This document shows positions 33,502-43,035 of a stretch of 64,000 bases of DNA, piece after piece. Under the pieces are notes generated by a model. That model worked only from the letters and a program-made list of their open reading frames with translations. It did not search any database and was not told where the DNA came from. The translations under genes were made by a program, and so were the position numbers. Each line of letters begins with the position of its first letter. Positions within the stretch are counted from its first letter, which is position 1. Origin of the DNA: Ceratotherium simum simum (Eukaryota > Chordata > Mammalia > Perissodactyla > Rhinocerotidae); assembly GCF_000283155.1 (NCBI RefSeq), contig NW_004454193.1:9363693-9427692 (forward strand), written 5' to 3'.

Positions 33502-34294
33502 GGGGGGAGCTCTCAGGCCTCCCATCTAACTCCAGGAAGAGAGGACAGAGCCAGCCAGGGTGGCAGCGAGGTGAGGGCAGAGCCTGCTTTTGTCAGATGC
33601 CCCCTTTCCATCTGCCCTTTTCTGGGCTGGATTCTTAGTGCTGGACAACCTGGAGGGAGGGGAGGGAGGGGACTGCAGCTGCCGCTTCTGCCGACTGAAG
33701 CCCCGGCAGCCTCTGAGGCACCTCCTTGCTCCCAGGACCAGCCCTGCAACTGAGGGTCAGTTTGGCCATATCCTCCTTTGGTTTGATGGTAAAGGCATCA
33801 GTGGAACCACAGTGCTGAAACACAGGGAGGGCTTGGTTCCCAAGTGCCCCAGACTCATTACAGGCTCCCCACGGTGCCTGGGGAAGGGATGCACTCCGGA
33901 AAGAGCGGAGTGGGGGCTGTGAGTGGGGAGGCAGGCCTCCTTCCGACCCCTCTGTTACAGGCCTCTCTGTAACCTAAGGCTTATTTTCCTGACCTCACTC
34001 TCACCTGAGGATTAGTCCTGACATCAGGCTGCTGAAGCCACAGTTTCCTGCATCCACGCCCACCCCACTCTCCACTTCTTTGCCTGGTCCCCACCACCAA
34101 CGCGTGCTGCCCAGGCAAAGCGCTGAGTCATCTTCCCCCTGAGTCCCTCTCCTGACCATTTACTTTTCCAGGACGCCTCCCCCTGCCATGTTACGTGACC
34201 AGCTAAAGTCATTACGGAAGAAAGAAGGGCACTCACTGGCAGAAGAGTGGGAGACGTAGAGCAGTACTAAGAGCATCCCTCTCATCTCTGCCAT
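20843..34294 (-). CDS. PRSS54: PRSS54, inactive S1-family serine-protease-like protein (five coding exons)
   Basis: Spliced minus-strand gene. Coding segments are 34294-34237, 30680-30509, 25408-25150, 24550-24419 and 21391-20843, giving about 389 residues (human about 395). Order: signal peptide, chymotrypsin-fold domain, then a tail of about 130 residues ending in a hydrophobic run (TVLFFFVLVFFC). The triad is lost: LTAAHC is replaced by LSIASA, DIALL by NNIALL, and GDSGGP by GDPGNP. The human protein is likewise a pseudoprotease (plasma kallikrein-like 4), mainly testis-associated. The role is unknown; the signal peptide and C-terminal hydrophobic segment suggest a secreted or membrane-tethered protein of the germ line. 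Sequons NKT and NSS are visible. Oddities: frame change at the N-terminus, a GC donor and a weak donor. CCDC113 lies tail to tail with it. Confidence 0.93.
21392..24418. other. PRSS54 intron
   Basis: Mostly unique-looking. A plus-strand MIR lies at about 22010-22160 (GACCCCGGCACTTTACC...GAAGTGGGGATACAG...CAGTATGCACTCAGTAAA). A short MIR piece lies near 23880-23915. An L2/L3-type fragment lies at 24245-24355 (TTGAGCACTTGCTATCTGCC...CCTGCCCTCACGGAG). No further exon or RNA gene recognised. Confidence 0.5.
24419..24550 (-). CDS. PRSS54: PRSS54 fourth coding exon
   Basis: 132 bp, 44 codons, TGNHMTMSIL... to DAVCL, phase 0 at both ends. The acceptor is ATGGTCCAG and the donor GTAAGA at 24418. Cysteine spacing (CPLHQFQKTGCGNH) follows the S1 fold; it ends just before the oxyanion/serine loop. 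Confidence 0.92.
24551..25149. other. PRSS54 intron, no recognised feature
   Basis: Short intron of ordinary composition between the third and fourth coding exons. No repeat or RNA identified. Confidence 0.5.
25150..25408 (-). CDS. PRSS54: PRSS54 third coding exon
   Basis: 259 bp: one base completing Arg, then 86 codons KDAVAIVGIAKMD... to GWNPTSA. Acceptor CTCTCTCCAG lies at 25418-25409. EYPVNTIIIHEDFDN and SNNIALLKTDTAM are near-identical to human. The catalytic Asp102 position is Asn in NNIALL. Contains an N-glycosylation sequon (NKT). The donor is GTTAAT, poor at +3 to +5, but phase 0 joins correctly to the next exon. Confidence 0.93.
25409..28499. other. PRSS54 intron with old L1M-type sequence
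   Basis: 25840-26450 and 27000-28500 are A-rich with L1M/HAL1 5'-region character in plus orientation (for example AACGGGGAGTCAGCAGACCAC, CATTCAGGTTGAAGGGCAC). 26450-26990 is a GC-richer interruption (AACAGATGGCAAACTCAAATAAGG...) that I cannot name. No coding evidence. Confidence 0.45.
28500..29460 (+). mobile_element. L1M 3' region interrupted by an MST LTR
   Basis: GAATGTGGCAGCTCTCTGTG, CAACATTCACAATAGAGTGG, then after the LTR TATGGCTCAAGGGAGGGATACTGG and CTTGTATTTTCACTTAAATAC. The L1 continues on both sides of 28841-29217. Confidence 0.65.
28841..29217 (+). mobile_element. MaLR solo LTR (MST type) with exact GGGGG duplication
   Basis: Starts TGTTATAGACTGAATTGTG and ends CAGATTAATACA (TG...CA). 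Diagnostic internal blocks: AGCCCTAACCCCCAATGTG, GGAGGTAATTAAGACTAAATG, CCTTATAAGAGGAGGAAG, GTGAGGACACAGTAAGAAGG. GGGGG flanks at 28836-28840 and 29218-29222 are the expected 5-bp duplication. It contains AATAAA near 29152 in the LTR's own position. Solo; no retroviral genes. Confidence 0.92.
29540..29730. repeat. AT-rich tract, self-complementary
   Basis: Nearly pure A/T with dense TATA/ATAT units and many short palindromes, such as ATATATTAAATG and TATATTATATGC. Low complexity. Confidence 0.85.
30509..30680 (-). CDS. PRSS54: PRSS54 second coding exon
   Basis: 172 bp: two bases completing Ser, then CGVQNTNVMETSEEG... to ASAFQN, then two bases of Arg. Acceptor ATCTGCAG lies at 30688-30681. 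The conserved EFPWVVSLQDSQYTHLAFG block is the start of the protease fold. The position of catalytic His57 is in LSIASA, with no His. The usual Cys42 (FGCILS in human) is Thr here, matching loss of its disulphide partner. The 3' boundary reads CAG followed by GCCAGT, a GC instead of GT donor; only this boundary keeps the frame (AG|G AAG GAC = R K D). Confidence 0.9.
30985..31315 (+). mobile_element. Non-autonomous hAT-Charlie element
   Basis: GAGAGTCCTCAAGACCCTTTC, AGAGGCTACATGATGTCATC, TTTAATTTCTAATATGGTAAAT and the terminus GGGGTCCTGAGACCAAAAAG then TTTGAGAACTG. It shares its terminal about 60 bp with the Charlie copy ending at 54,080. Confidence 0.75.
31355..31480 (-). repeat. MIR SINE, antisense
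   Basis: ATTCTCAGTTTGCAGATGAG, AAGCACTTGTCCAAGTCATAC and CAGCTGGTAGGATATAGGG. Confidence 0.7.
32305..32425 (+). repeat. MIR SINE
   Basis: GTGAGACCTGGGGCGAGCC, ACTTCACCTCTCTGGGCCTC, CCGTTTCCTCTTTTGAAATG and GTTGTAAAGATCACATGAGG. Confidence 0.8.
33458..33499. repeat. (TG)n microsatellite
   Basis: About 20 uninterrupted TG units with a single TAT break near the end, then GGGGGGGAG. Long enough to be polymorphic. Within the PRSS54 intron. Confidence 0.95.
34237..34294 (-). CDS. PRSS54: PRSS54 first coding exon: start codon and signal peptide
   Basis: From ATG 34294 it reads MAEMRGMLLVLLYVSHSSA plus one base, then donor GTGAGT at 34236 (phase 1). The hydrophobic MLLVLLYV core followed by small residues is a signal peptide. 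The start at 34294 has G at -3 and G at +4; another in-frame ATG is at 34285. The exon begins at 34328 after a strong acceptor (TTCTGTTTTCACAG), so at least one upstream untranslated exon must exist. A further upstream ATG at 34322 (MVSAA, as in human) is in a different frame here; see findings. Confidence 0.8.
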
Positions 34295-34328
34295 CCCCAA
34301 AGACAGCTGCAGCAGACACCATGGGCAG

Positions 34329-36517
34329 CTGTGAAAACAGAACATCCAGACGCAGGCTTTTTCCTCTCCTCCCCAAAGTGGTCACTTTCCCCCAGCGGCA
34401 GAGGCCCTGCCTCTTTCCTTTCCACTGACAAAGCTTCCAAGACACGAAAACAGACCTGTCACGTCCCTATTGCTTGGTTCCGTGCAGTAAAGAGGCGGGG
34501 ACCAGCTGCCCAGCACCGATATTCAGTTAGGAGTTGTAGGATGGCCGAAGGAGAGGAGGCAGCCCACGCAAGTTGCTTTTCTCCTCAATCCAGCCAGGGT
34601 CCCCGGGCTTCTCAGCGAGTTGGGTCTCAGAAAAGGGTTGTTTTTTGATTTGTGGAATTCAACCCTTGCCTTAACTCTGTCGCCATAGAATACTGCTGAA
34701 AGAAAAAGCAGGGGTTGAGTGCAAGCCCACCCTGGTTGTGCCCCTGGCACACTCCACTGGCTCAAATGCTGGGATTCTTTTAACGAATGACAGCTTGTAC
34801 TCTTACATAGTGACAGCCCCCGCATTTAGCTCCGTTAATTCGCACAAGAACTCTGTGAGGTAGACACTATCATTATCCGCATTTTACAGATTCAGAAACC
34901 GACACTCAGACATTGAGAAGCCTGCCCACGGTCACACAGCTGCCAAGTGGAGGAGCTGGAATTCAAGCTTCATTCATTTGTCTGAATCCAGAGTTCATGT
35001 ATGCTTCACCATCCACCATACCACCAGGCCTGCCCTTGCCTCAAACAGTGCACAATAGCCTAAGGAAGCCATGCGTGCCGTTCTTGGTCACCATATTCCG
35101 CTCATGGTACCAGATGTTTCTTGTCGTCAGGATGGTTCTCAGAGTTCTTCTGTGAACTGCTCCTGCTAAAGGAGAAATGAACTCACTCTGACCTTACACA
35201 GCAGAGCTCAACAGAGGGATTCCTTCTACCACCTTGGGAAGAATGTTCCATTGTGGCATCATGGTTACCATGGTGGCACCAAGCAAAGGTCTGGACACGG
35301 GGACTTAGGAGCCGCCGGGATGAAAAGCTTGCCTGTTTCCTAAACTTGGCAGAGCTATTCTGGAAGCCTGGCTCTCCTCAGGTCTGGCTGAGAAGACATC
35401 CCTTTCGCTAGATCCCAAAGTCCTGTCCAGCTGTGGCTGTGGTCTTTCTACCCCTCAGCCCCCGCCTCGTGTCTACACGAGTTTGTCAGACTGGACGGAG
35501 GAAGCCCACGGCTAGGGTGGGCTGGGTTTTTCCAATCCCGTCAGTATTCTCACGCTCCCAGTCTGGTCTCTTGGAGGCTCAGCCCAGTTTTCTTTAGGCC
35601 CTCAGCTTGCAGGTCCAAGCGAAGCTACCACACTGGCTCTGCCAAACCGTATGCCAGACGGGACCTGCACTCCAGCCGCTGCAGGGAGCTTTGGTTTCAG
35701 CACAAATGCCAGGACTCAGGAAAAGTGTTGACAACATTGTGGTAAGATGTATCTCCATGGAACCAGAGGGCTCACAGTCTGCGGGCTCAGGCTCGTAAAA
35801 AATATTTATTGGACAAGAAGATGGATGGAGGGAAGGAGGCTGGATAGAAAGTGAGGCCTGACTCAGAAAGGAGCTGCTATCTCCTTCCCCTCTAGGTTCC
35901 CCTGGCGTCCTGCATGTCTCACCATCCTCCATCACCGCTAACACTGAGCAGGGCGGGGCTTCTGCTGGGAGAACAGAATGGGAAAGATTTTTGGCAGTGG
36001 GAGAAAAGGGAAGTGATCCTTGAATTTGTTCCCATCACAGGTCTCAGAGCTTTCACATACATTTTCTCATTCACAATTCACAATCACCCTGGCAGGATGG
36101 AGGAATTACCTGAGATACCCAGATGGAAACATGGCGGCTCAAGAGGGGGAAAGTCACTTCCCTAAAGCCACACACCCAGAAAGTGGGAGGGGCAGGACTC
36201 CAACCCAGCTCTTTCCAACTCTGGGGTGGTGAGCCATCTCCAAGTCTGCGTTTCTCAGCCTGGACCTCGTGCTGCCTTGATAGGGGATGGAAGCAGAAGT
36301 GGCGGCTGGGGCAAAGTCACGGGGCTGCTCTTTAAGAGTGGGGATGCTGAGGTCAGTGCACAACACCCTAGCTCTCTCCAGATTCCTCTTTAAATTCCTG
36401 CGGGAGAAGAAGCCACGTGCAGGTGGCCAGAGGCACTGTCTCCTCACAAGAATGATCTAGCATAACTCACAGTAAGAAAAGCTCAGAACCCTGCAGGGGC
36501 CCAGCAGACCTCAGGAA
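34329..36517. other. Region upstream of the PRSS54 start exon
   Basis: Should contain the untranslated first exon(s) and promoter of PRSS54, which I cannot place. Antisense MIRs are at about 34830-34975 and 36040-36230. 35390-35960 is unique-looking. No CpG island is obvious, as expected for a tissue-restricted gene. Confidence 0.45.
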
Positions 36518-38150
36518 CAGTGGGCCTCAAGTTTTCAGCCTCTCTGGGCCACTTAATGCAGACCATCAACTTTAGGTAAAGTTTTAAAAGAGTCATCACA
36601 ATTTTTTTAAATGATTAATTCCTTCAGGTTGATAATAATAATAATAGTTTTATATCTTAGAGGAAATTTATTTGCAGTCTTACACCAAGGGCTCCATATC
36701 CAGGATCATGACAGCATAAAATGTATTTTCCTGTCACTTTCTATTTTTACTCTTTATTTTCATTAAGTTAGAAAATCCTAACTCTCAATTAAAGGACATC
36801 TGAAATCGTAGCAAGTTCTGGAGTCTCTGTCGGAGAGTTCTGGATTCAGATTGAACGTGGTCTCCAAAATCATGGAGAGATTTTCTTCACTGATGACTGC
36901 TGTCACATGCTCATGGGCCTGAGCACTGTGCTCAAAACCTGGGAAGTTGAGTTTCATCCCGGGATCTAGTGATGGTTGGATTTCTAGTCCACTTGATTAC
37001 TTTTCCCTCTGGAAATATCTCTTCATGTTCTGTTGCAGTTTTGGAAAATGGTTTTTAAACATGCCAATAAGAGCTTTACTACATTTCAAAATCTCTTCTC
37101 TTGTGAAATTAATAGAACAAAAAGTAATCAAGTTTTTTTTTTCCTTTGGTGAGGAAGATTGGCCCCGAGCTAACATCTGTTGCCAATCTTCCTCTTTTTG
37201 CTTCCTCTTTCTGCTGGCCCTGAGCTAACATCCATGCCCATCTTCCTCTACTTCGTATATGGGATGCCGCCACAGCATGGCTTGATGAGCCGTGTGTAGG
37301 CCTACGCTCGGGATCCGAACCTGTGAACCCAGGGCCGCTGAAGCGGAGCACATGGGCTTAAGCACTACGCCACCAGGCTGGCCCCCAAGTTTGTACGTAC
37401 CACACATTTCCAAGCATTGCTTCCAACTTGTCACTGGTTTGTCAAATTGTTAAGCAAAATATCTGCTAGCTCACATATGGCATAGTTATTGCTCACCTGC
37501 ATGGTGTGACTTTGATACTGATGCAACATCCTACAGAGTCTTTTGAACAAGAATTTTGTCAAGAGTTCATGCTGCCTTCTCTTTGTGTTATTTTTCATTA
37601 ACGTCAATGCTCATTGAAGGCTCCCCAGCCAGGGTATGACATCTACTATGAGGAGCATAACTTTGAATCAGATTTTTGCCATTTAGATGTTTTCTTCACT
37701 TAGCAAAAAAAATTCAAGAATTTTTTGAAAAGAATTATAATGCCCTCATTCTGGGAAAAAAACCCCATAATTTATTTACCAAAGAGGTCATTGTGCTTGT
37801 TTGAAAATGACAAAAAATGCTTTAATAGTTTCATGCTATTATTTGGGACTTTTATTTTCAGATATCTGTGTTGGATTTGCAAGTTTTTCATGAAATAGAT
37901 CTTCCATAGAATGTTTTTATCTTTGTAAAAGGGTTTTAAAACAGAAGATCATGTTTACTACATTCTTAATCCCTAAAGAAAGAACTTGTGTGCAGGACTT
38001 TTTCAATTTTTTCCAAAATGAAATGCATTTCATCAGCCACTGCCCCCTGAAAGTCAAATTACTCAGTCAACAATCTTTCAGAACATTGTACTACATGTAG
38101 CCGTGTCTATTAATGCAAATTTTCCTAATGAAAACTTTTGATTTTAAATT
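36518..38150 (-). mobile_element. Probable decayed hAT-type element, interrupted by an ERE
   Basis: Left end CAGTGGGCCTCAAGTTTTCAG resembles a hAT-Charlie terminus. The body is AT-rich with no intact frame, and the orientation is a guess. The 37133-37385 ERE splits it. Family not recognised; it could instead be an old retrocopy. Confidence 0.4.
37137..37385 (-). mobile_element. ERE SINE, minus strand
   Basis: GGTGAGGAAGATTGGCCCCG, two tail units, GGGATGCCGCCACAGCATGG, GGGATCCGAACCTGTGAACC and head complement CCACCAGGCTGGCCCC. CAAGTTT occurs at both edges (37130-37136 and 37386-37392). Confidence 0.93.
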
Positions 38151-38189
38151 ATTTAATTTAAAAGGAACATTTTTAAAATTTATTTCTTT

Positions 38190-40084
38190 ATATCAAACTT
38201 ATTACACAAGAGCTAGAACATCAGGATTATGTTGAGCCTGCCTATGTGTTCCACCCTCTTTTTCTCATTCTTATGCTCTTTGTTCAAAAATTTAACCATA
38301 GGTATGTATACCTAAACTATATATTGAGTACATGGGCAAGAGTTTCTCTAGGGTGTATATCCCTAGGAGCAGGATTGCTAGGTCAGAGGATATATTAGGA
38401 TATGCCTGACTCTGGAAGATAATGATAAACTGGTTTTCAAGGTGGCTGTACCAGTTTGCGCTCATACCCGCAAGCTGTATGGGTTCCTGCTGATCCATGA
38501 CCTCTCTAGTACTTGCTACTGTCAGCCTTAATTTTTGGCAAATCCAATGGGTATAAAATGATATTTCATTGCTAATTTGCATTTCCCTGATTATCAATAA
38601 GGTGGAGGATCTTTTCCCACATGTTTATTGACTGTGCAAGTTAATGCTTGTGTCTTTTGCCTTTTTTTTTTCTGTTGGGTTGCTTGCCTTTTTCCTATTG
38701 ATATGTAGGAATTTTTAATACATTCTGAATATTGTTCACTATACGTATGGTGAATCTCTTCTACCAGTTTGTGGCTTATGTTTTCGATTTCTATTTCTTT
38801 ATGGTGTTTTTGAATAAACAGAGGTCTTAATTTTAGTTTTAATGAAGTCAAATGTATTAATATTATACAGTTAGGACTCTTTGTGTCTTGTTTAAGAAAC
38901 CCTTCCCTAGCTCGATGTCAGAGATCTATTCTGCTATATCATCTTCTCGAATCTTTAAAGTTTTGTTCTTCACATGTTAAGTCCTCAATCTGTCTGGAAT
39001 TCTTTTGTACATGGTATGGATCCACTTTTTCCCTCATGAATACTCAGTTGTGCCAGCCTCATTTCTCCACAGGTCTCCAATGTGACCTCAGACATATATC
39101 AAAGTTCCACATGTGTCTGGAACTGTTTCTGAGATCTCTCTTCTGTTACCCTGGTCTTTTCGTCTATATCCCTGTGCCAATTCCACATAATCTCAAGTAT
39201 TATAGCTTTGTGCAAGTCTTAATATTTAGTAAGGCAAGTACTCCCACCTAATGCTTTTTCTTTGGGAATGTCTTGACTATCCTTGGCTCATTGTACTTTC
39301 ATATATTTTAGAATCAACTTGGCAACTTCCACACACACACACAAACAACCTCCTAAGGTTTGGATTAGAATGCATTGCATCAATAGGTCAATCTGTGGCT
39401 AAATTAACATCTTTACAGTAGTGAGTCTTCTTATCCACGAGCACAATGTATCTCTCAATTTAATTAGGTCTCCTTTAAGATTTTTCAATAAAATTTTATA
39501 ATTTTATGCATAAAGGTCTTGTACATCTTTTGATAGAATTTATTCCTAGGTATCTTATACTTTTTGGTTGCAGTTAAATGATGTCTTCTATTATACTTTT
39601 TAATCATTTCTTACAAAACCACTTATTATTTCTAACAATTTATCTTTAGATTCTTTTGGGTTTTCCACATAGAGAATCATATTGCCTGCAAATAATGAAT
39701 GTTTTGTTTCTTCCTTTACAGTTGCTATGCCTTGTCATTTCTTTTTCTTGTCTTAGGGCCTAAGACCTCCAGTACAAAGCTGAATAGAATCAGTAATAGT
39801 GGGCATCCTTGTCTTGGTCAAAGGGAAATCTTCTTACACTTCCCCATTTAGAATAATGTACGATATAGGTTGCTAAATAGATTTTACTTAATTAGGTTAA
39901 GGAACTCCCCTTTCATTTTCCAGGTTTTGTTTTGTTTAATCAAAATCTGGGATTGAATTTTGTCAAATAATTTTTTGGCATCAATTAAGATAATCATATG
40001 GTTTTTCTTCTTTAATTTGTTAATATGGTTAATGAAATTTATAGACTTTCTCAAATTAAGCCACTTTGAATTTTGGAGATTATT
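38190..40084 (-). mobile_element. Old L1M ORF2 region, antisense
   Basis: GTTTCTCTAGGGTGTATATCC, GGATTGCTAGGTCAGAGG, GGTGGCTGTACCAGTTTGCG, then the ORF2 reverse-transcriptase part in antisense (GATTGAATTTTGTCAAATAA and GGGCATCCTTGTCTTGGTC). Only short frames remain. Confidence 0.8.
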
Positions 40085-40085
40085 G

Positions 40086-40271
40086 TTTTGGTGAGGAAGT
40101 TTGGCCCTGAGCTAACATCTGTGCCCATCTTCCTCTGTTTTGTATATGGGACGCCACCACAGCATGGCTTGATGAGCAGTGTGTAGGTCCATGCCTAGGA
40201 TCCAAACCCGTGAACCCTGGGCCACCAAAGCAGAGAGCATGAACTTAACCAGGACGCCACAGGGCTGGCCC
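40086..40271 (-). mobile_element. ERE SINE, minus strand
   Basis: GGTGAGGAAGTTTGGCCCTG, ATATGGGACGCCACCACAGC, GATCCAAACCCGTGAACC and head complement GCCACAGGGCTGGCCCC. Confidence 0.93.
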
Positions 40272-40284
40272 CCTCCTAGTTTTT

Positions 40285-40360
40285 CTTGTGGAGTGATGGA
40301 AATGTTCTAACATTAGATTGTGGTGATGGCTGCACAAATATGAATATATGTAAAAAAAAC
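40285..40360 (+). mobile_element. Short L1 3'-end fragment
   Basis: GTGGAGTGATGGAAATGTTC, then GATTGTGGTGATGGCTGCAC and an A run: the final part of an L1 3' UTR in plus orientation. Confidence 0.6.
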
Positions 40361-40755
40361 AAAGCCCCCTTCTGCCAGCAGCCCAATGGGTGCTCCCCAC
40401 TTCCCAGGAGCCACAGGGGGTGGCCTGGCAGTCGCCAGGCAGTTTGCTTTGCTGGTGTGCACGGCTCACCCCTGCACCTGGGCAGGCCTCAGGCCCAGCC
40501 CAGCCTGAGACAGGGGGAGCCCACACCTGCTGGCAGGCGTCAGCTCCACCTGACGGCCCAGAGGGAACCCGGGAGGCCCCACGTGGTCCAGGCCGGGATG
40601 TGCCCGTCGGGGGCTCCCTCTCAGACTCCAGGGAAGGAGTCAGCGCATGTCAGCAGGAGCCCGTTCCAGCTGTGCATCCTGCCCTCTGCCACACGACCCC
40701 ACGACCCCTGAGCGGCCTTCAGACTCCCGCTCACTCCGCGGGCTGCCGCCTGTCT
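40361..40755. other. GC-rich island of unknown origin inside L1 sequence
   Basis: About 390 bp with many CpGs (CCCGTCGGGGGC, CCACGACCCC, CCGCGGGCTGCCGCC), flanked on both sides by AT-rich L1. Two overlapping plus frames of 141 and 165 codons cross it but show no protein I recognise, and one runs on into L1 antisense. It ends at a perfect palindrome (40756-40783). Possibly a transduced or inserted single-copy fragment, or an L1 5' UTR piece. Confidence 0.4.
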
Positions 40756-40783
40756 AGTAATAAACTAGTACTAGTTTATTACT
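40756..40783. repeat. Perfect 28-bp palindrome
   Basis: AGTAATAAACTAGT followed directly by its exact reverse complement; the symmetry axis lies between 40769 and 40770. It sits at the junction of the GC-rich island and L1 sequence. Confidence 0.95.
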
Positions 40784-41109
40784 TTATATCTTTGTTTTCT
40801 AGTTTATTATTCTCTGCCCTTATATTTATTATCTGTTTTATTCTATGTTCTTTGGATTTACTTTGTGTTCTCTTTCTAAAATTTTAAGCTGGGCATTTAG
40901 CTCATTAATTTTTTGCCCTCTTTTCTAAAATAAGCATTTAAGGTTATGTATTTCCCTTTAAGTTCCACCTCCTTGGCATCTCTTAAGTTTTGATACATTG
41001 TGCTTTCCTTACCATTCAGTTCTAAGTATTTTTACATTTCCGTTGATTCTTTTTTGACTCTTGAACTACTTAGAAATGTGGTGGGGTATTGTGCGCGCGT
41101 GCGTGTGTG
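40784..41109 (-). mobile_element. L1M ORF2 fragment (continuation)
   Basis: GTTCTTTGGATTTACTTTGTG and GCATTTAGCTCATTAATTTTTTG are antisense L1 ORF2. It ends in GTGCGCGCGTGCGTGTGTG, the tail of the next ERE. Confidence 0.7.
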
Positions 41110-41298
41110 TGGTTAGGAAGATTGGCCCTGAGATAACATCTGTTGCTAATATTCCTCTATTTTTTTGTATGTAGGATGCCACCACAGCATGGCTTGATGA
41201 GCAGTGTGTAGGGCCATGCCCTGGATCTGAATCTACGAAACCCTGGGCTGCTGAAGCCAAGCGTGTGAACTCAACCGCTATACCACTGGGTCGGCCCC
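41110..41298 (-). mobile_element. ERE SINE with GT/CA-rich tail
   Basis: GGTTAGGAAGATTGGCCCTG, GGATGCCACCACAGCATGG, head complement ACTGGGTCGGCCCC. Flanks TAGAAATGTG (41071-41080) and TAGAAGTGTG (41299-41308) match at 9 of 10, placing the GTGCGCGCGTGCGTGTGTGTGG stretch inside the insertion as its tail. Confidence 0.9.
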
Positions 41299-41348
41299 TA
41301 GAAGTGTGTTTTTAAATTTCCAAATGTATGACTATTTATTTAACTTTT

Positions 41349-43018
41349 TTTTTTTTTTTTTTTTTTTTTGTTTTAATGGTTTCTAACATTGTGAAATTTT
41401 GGGTTGTACATTTTTGTTTGTCCCTCACCACATATATGACTCCCTTCACCCCTTGTGCCCACCCCCCACCCCCACTGCCCTGGTTACCACAGTCCAGTTT
41501 TCTCTGTCCATGTGTTGGTTTATATTCCACATATGAGTGAGATCATACAGTGTTTGTCTTTCTCTTTCTGGCTTATTTCACTTAACATAATACGCTCCAG
41601 GCCCATCCATGTTGTTGCAAATGGGACGATTTTGTCTTTTTTTATGGCTGAGTAGTATTCCATTGTATATATATACCACATTTTCTTAATCCAATCGTCA
41701 GTCGAGGGCCACTTAGGTTGCTTCCACTTCTTGGCTATGGTGAATAATGCTGCAATGAACATAGGGGTGCATAAGCCTCTTTGGATTGTTGATTTCAGGT
41801 GCGTTGGATAGATTCCCAGTAGTGGGATGGCTGGATCATAGGGCATCTCTATTTTTAATTCTTTGAGGAATCTCCATACCGTTTTCCGTAGAGGCTGCAC
41901 CAATTTGCACTCCCACCAGCGGTGTATGAGGGTTCCTGTTTCTCCACATCCTCTCCAACATTTGTTGTTTTTTGTCTTGGTGATTATAGCCATTCTAATG
42001 GGCGTGAGGTGGTATCTTAGTGTTGTTTTGATTTGCATTTCCCTGATGATTAGTGATGTTGAGCATCTTTTCATGTGCCTATTGGCCATCTGTATATCTT
42101 CCTTGGAGAAGTGTCTGTTCATTTCCTCTGCCCATTTTTTGATCGGCTGTTTGTTTTTTTGTTGTTCAATTGTGTGAGTTCTTTATATATTATGGAGATC
42201 AACCCCTTGTCAGATGTATGTTTTGCAAATATTCTCTCCCAGCTGGTTGGTTGTTTGTTCATCTTGATTCTGGTTTCATTTGTCTTATAAAAGCTCTTTA
42301 GTCTGATAAAGTCCCACTTGTTTATTTTTTCTTTAGTTTCCCTAGTCTGGGTAGGCATGTCATCCGAAAAGATTCCTTTAAAACCAATGTCAAATAGTGT
42401 GTTGCCTATATTTTCTTCTATGAGTTTTATAGTTTCAGGTCTCACCTTCAGGTCTTTGATCCATTTTGAGTTAATTTTTGTGAATGGCGATAGCACATGG
42501 TCCACTTTCATTCTTTTGCATGTGGCTGTCCAGTTTTCCCAACACCATTTATTGAAGAGACTTTCCTTTCTCCATTGCATGTTCTTAGCACCTTTGTCGA
42601 AAATTAGCTGTCCGTATATGTGTGGTTTTATTTCTGGGCTTTCAATTCTGTTCCATTGATCTGTGTGTCTGTTTTTGTACCAGTACCATGCTGTTTTGAT
42701 TACTATTGCTTTGTAGTATGTTTTGAAGTCAGGAATTGTGATGCCTCCTGCTTTGTTCTTTTTCTTTAGGATTTCTTTAGCTATTTGCGGTCTTTTGTTG
42801 CCCCATATAAATTTTAGTATTCTTTTTTCTATTTCTGTGAAGAATGTCATTGGGATTCTGATTGGGATTGCATTGAATCTGTAGATTGCTTTAGGTAATA
42901 TAGACATTTTAACTATGTTTATTCTTCCAATCCACGTGCATGGGATATCTTTTCATTTCTTTATGTCATCGTGGATTTCCCTCAATAATGTCTTGTAGTT
43001 CTCATTGTATAGGTCCTT
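41349..43018 (-). mobile_element. Young 5'-truncated L1 with perfect 17-bp duplication
   Basis: Poly(T) at the left is the A tail. Then comes a short 3' UTR, and ORF2 read on the minus strand as two open segments, 42122-41520 and 42907-42119. These overlap by four bases, so one frameshift separates them. Residue landmarks: [28 protein letters not shown], and upstream [13 protein letters not shown] with [32 protein letters not shown] is exact at 41332-41348 and 43019-43035. About 1.67 kb; only the 3' end of the element, so it cannot move on its own. Confidence 0.95.
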
Positions 43019-43035
43019 CTATTTATTTAACTTTT

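Larger units (their letters stand above)
30681..34236. other. First coding-side intron of PRSS54
   Basis: Holds a hAT element (30985-31315), MIRs (31355-31480 antisense; 32305-32425 sense), an L2/L3-type piece (32645-32745), a (TG) microsatellite (33458-33499) and GC-rich unique sequence (33530-34200). No exon other than those listed has homology support. Confidence 0.6.

Noticed and set aside
40286..40887. Overlapping 141- and 165-codon plus-strand frames
   Set aside because: Created by the stop-poor GC-rich island; one runs on into antisense L1. No recognised domain or splice context. Kept only as part of the island finding.
41520..42907. Two long minus-strand frames
   Set aside because: L1 ORF2 remnants separated by a frameshift inside a duplicated-flank insertion; no host gene.
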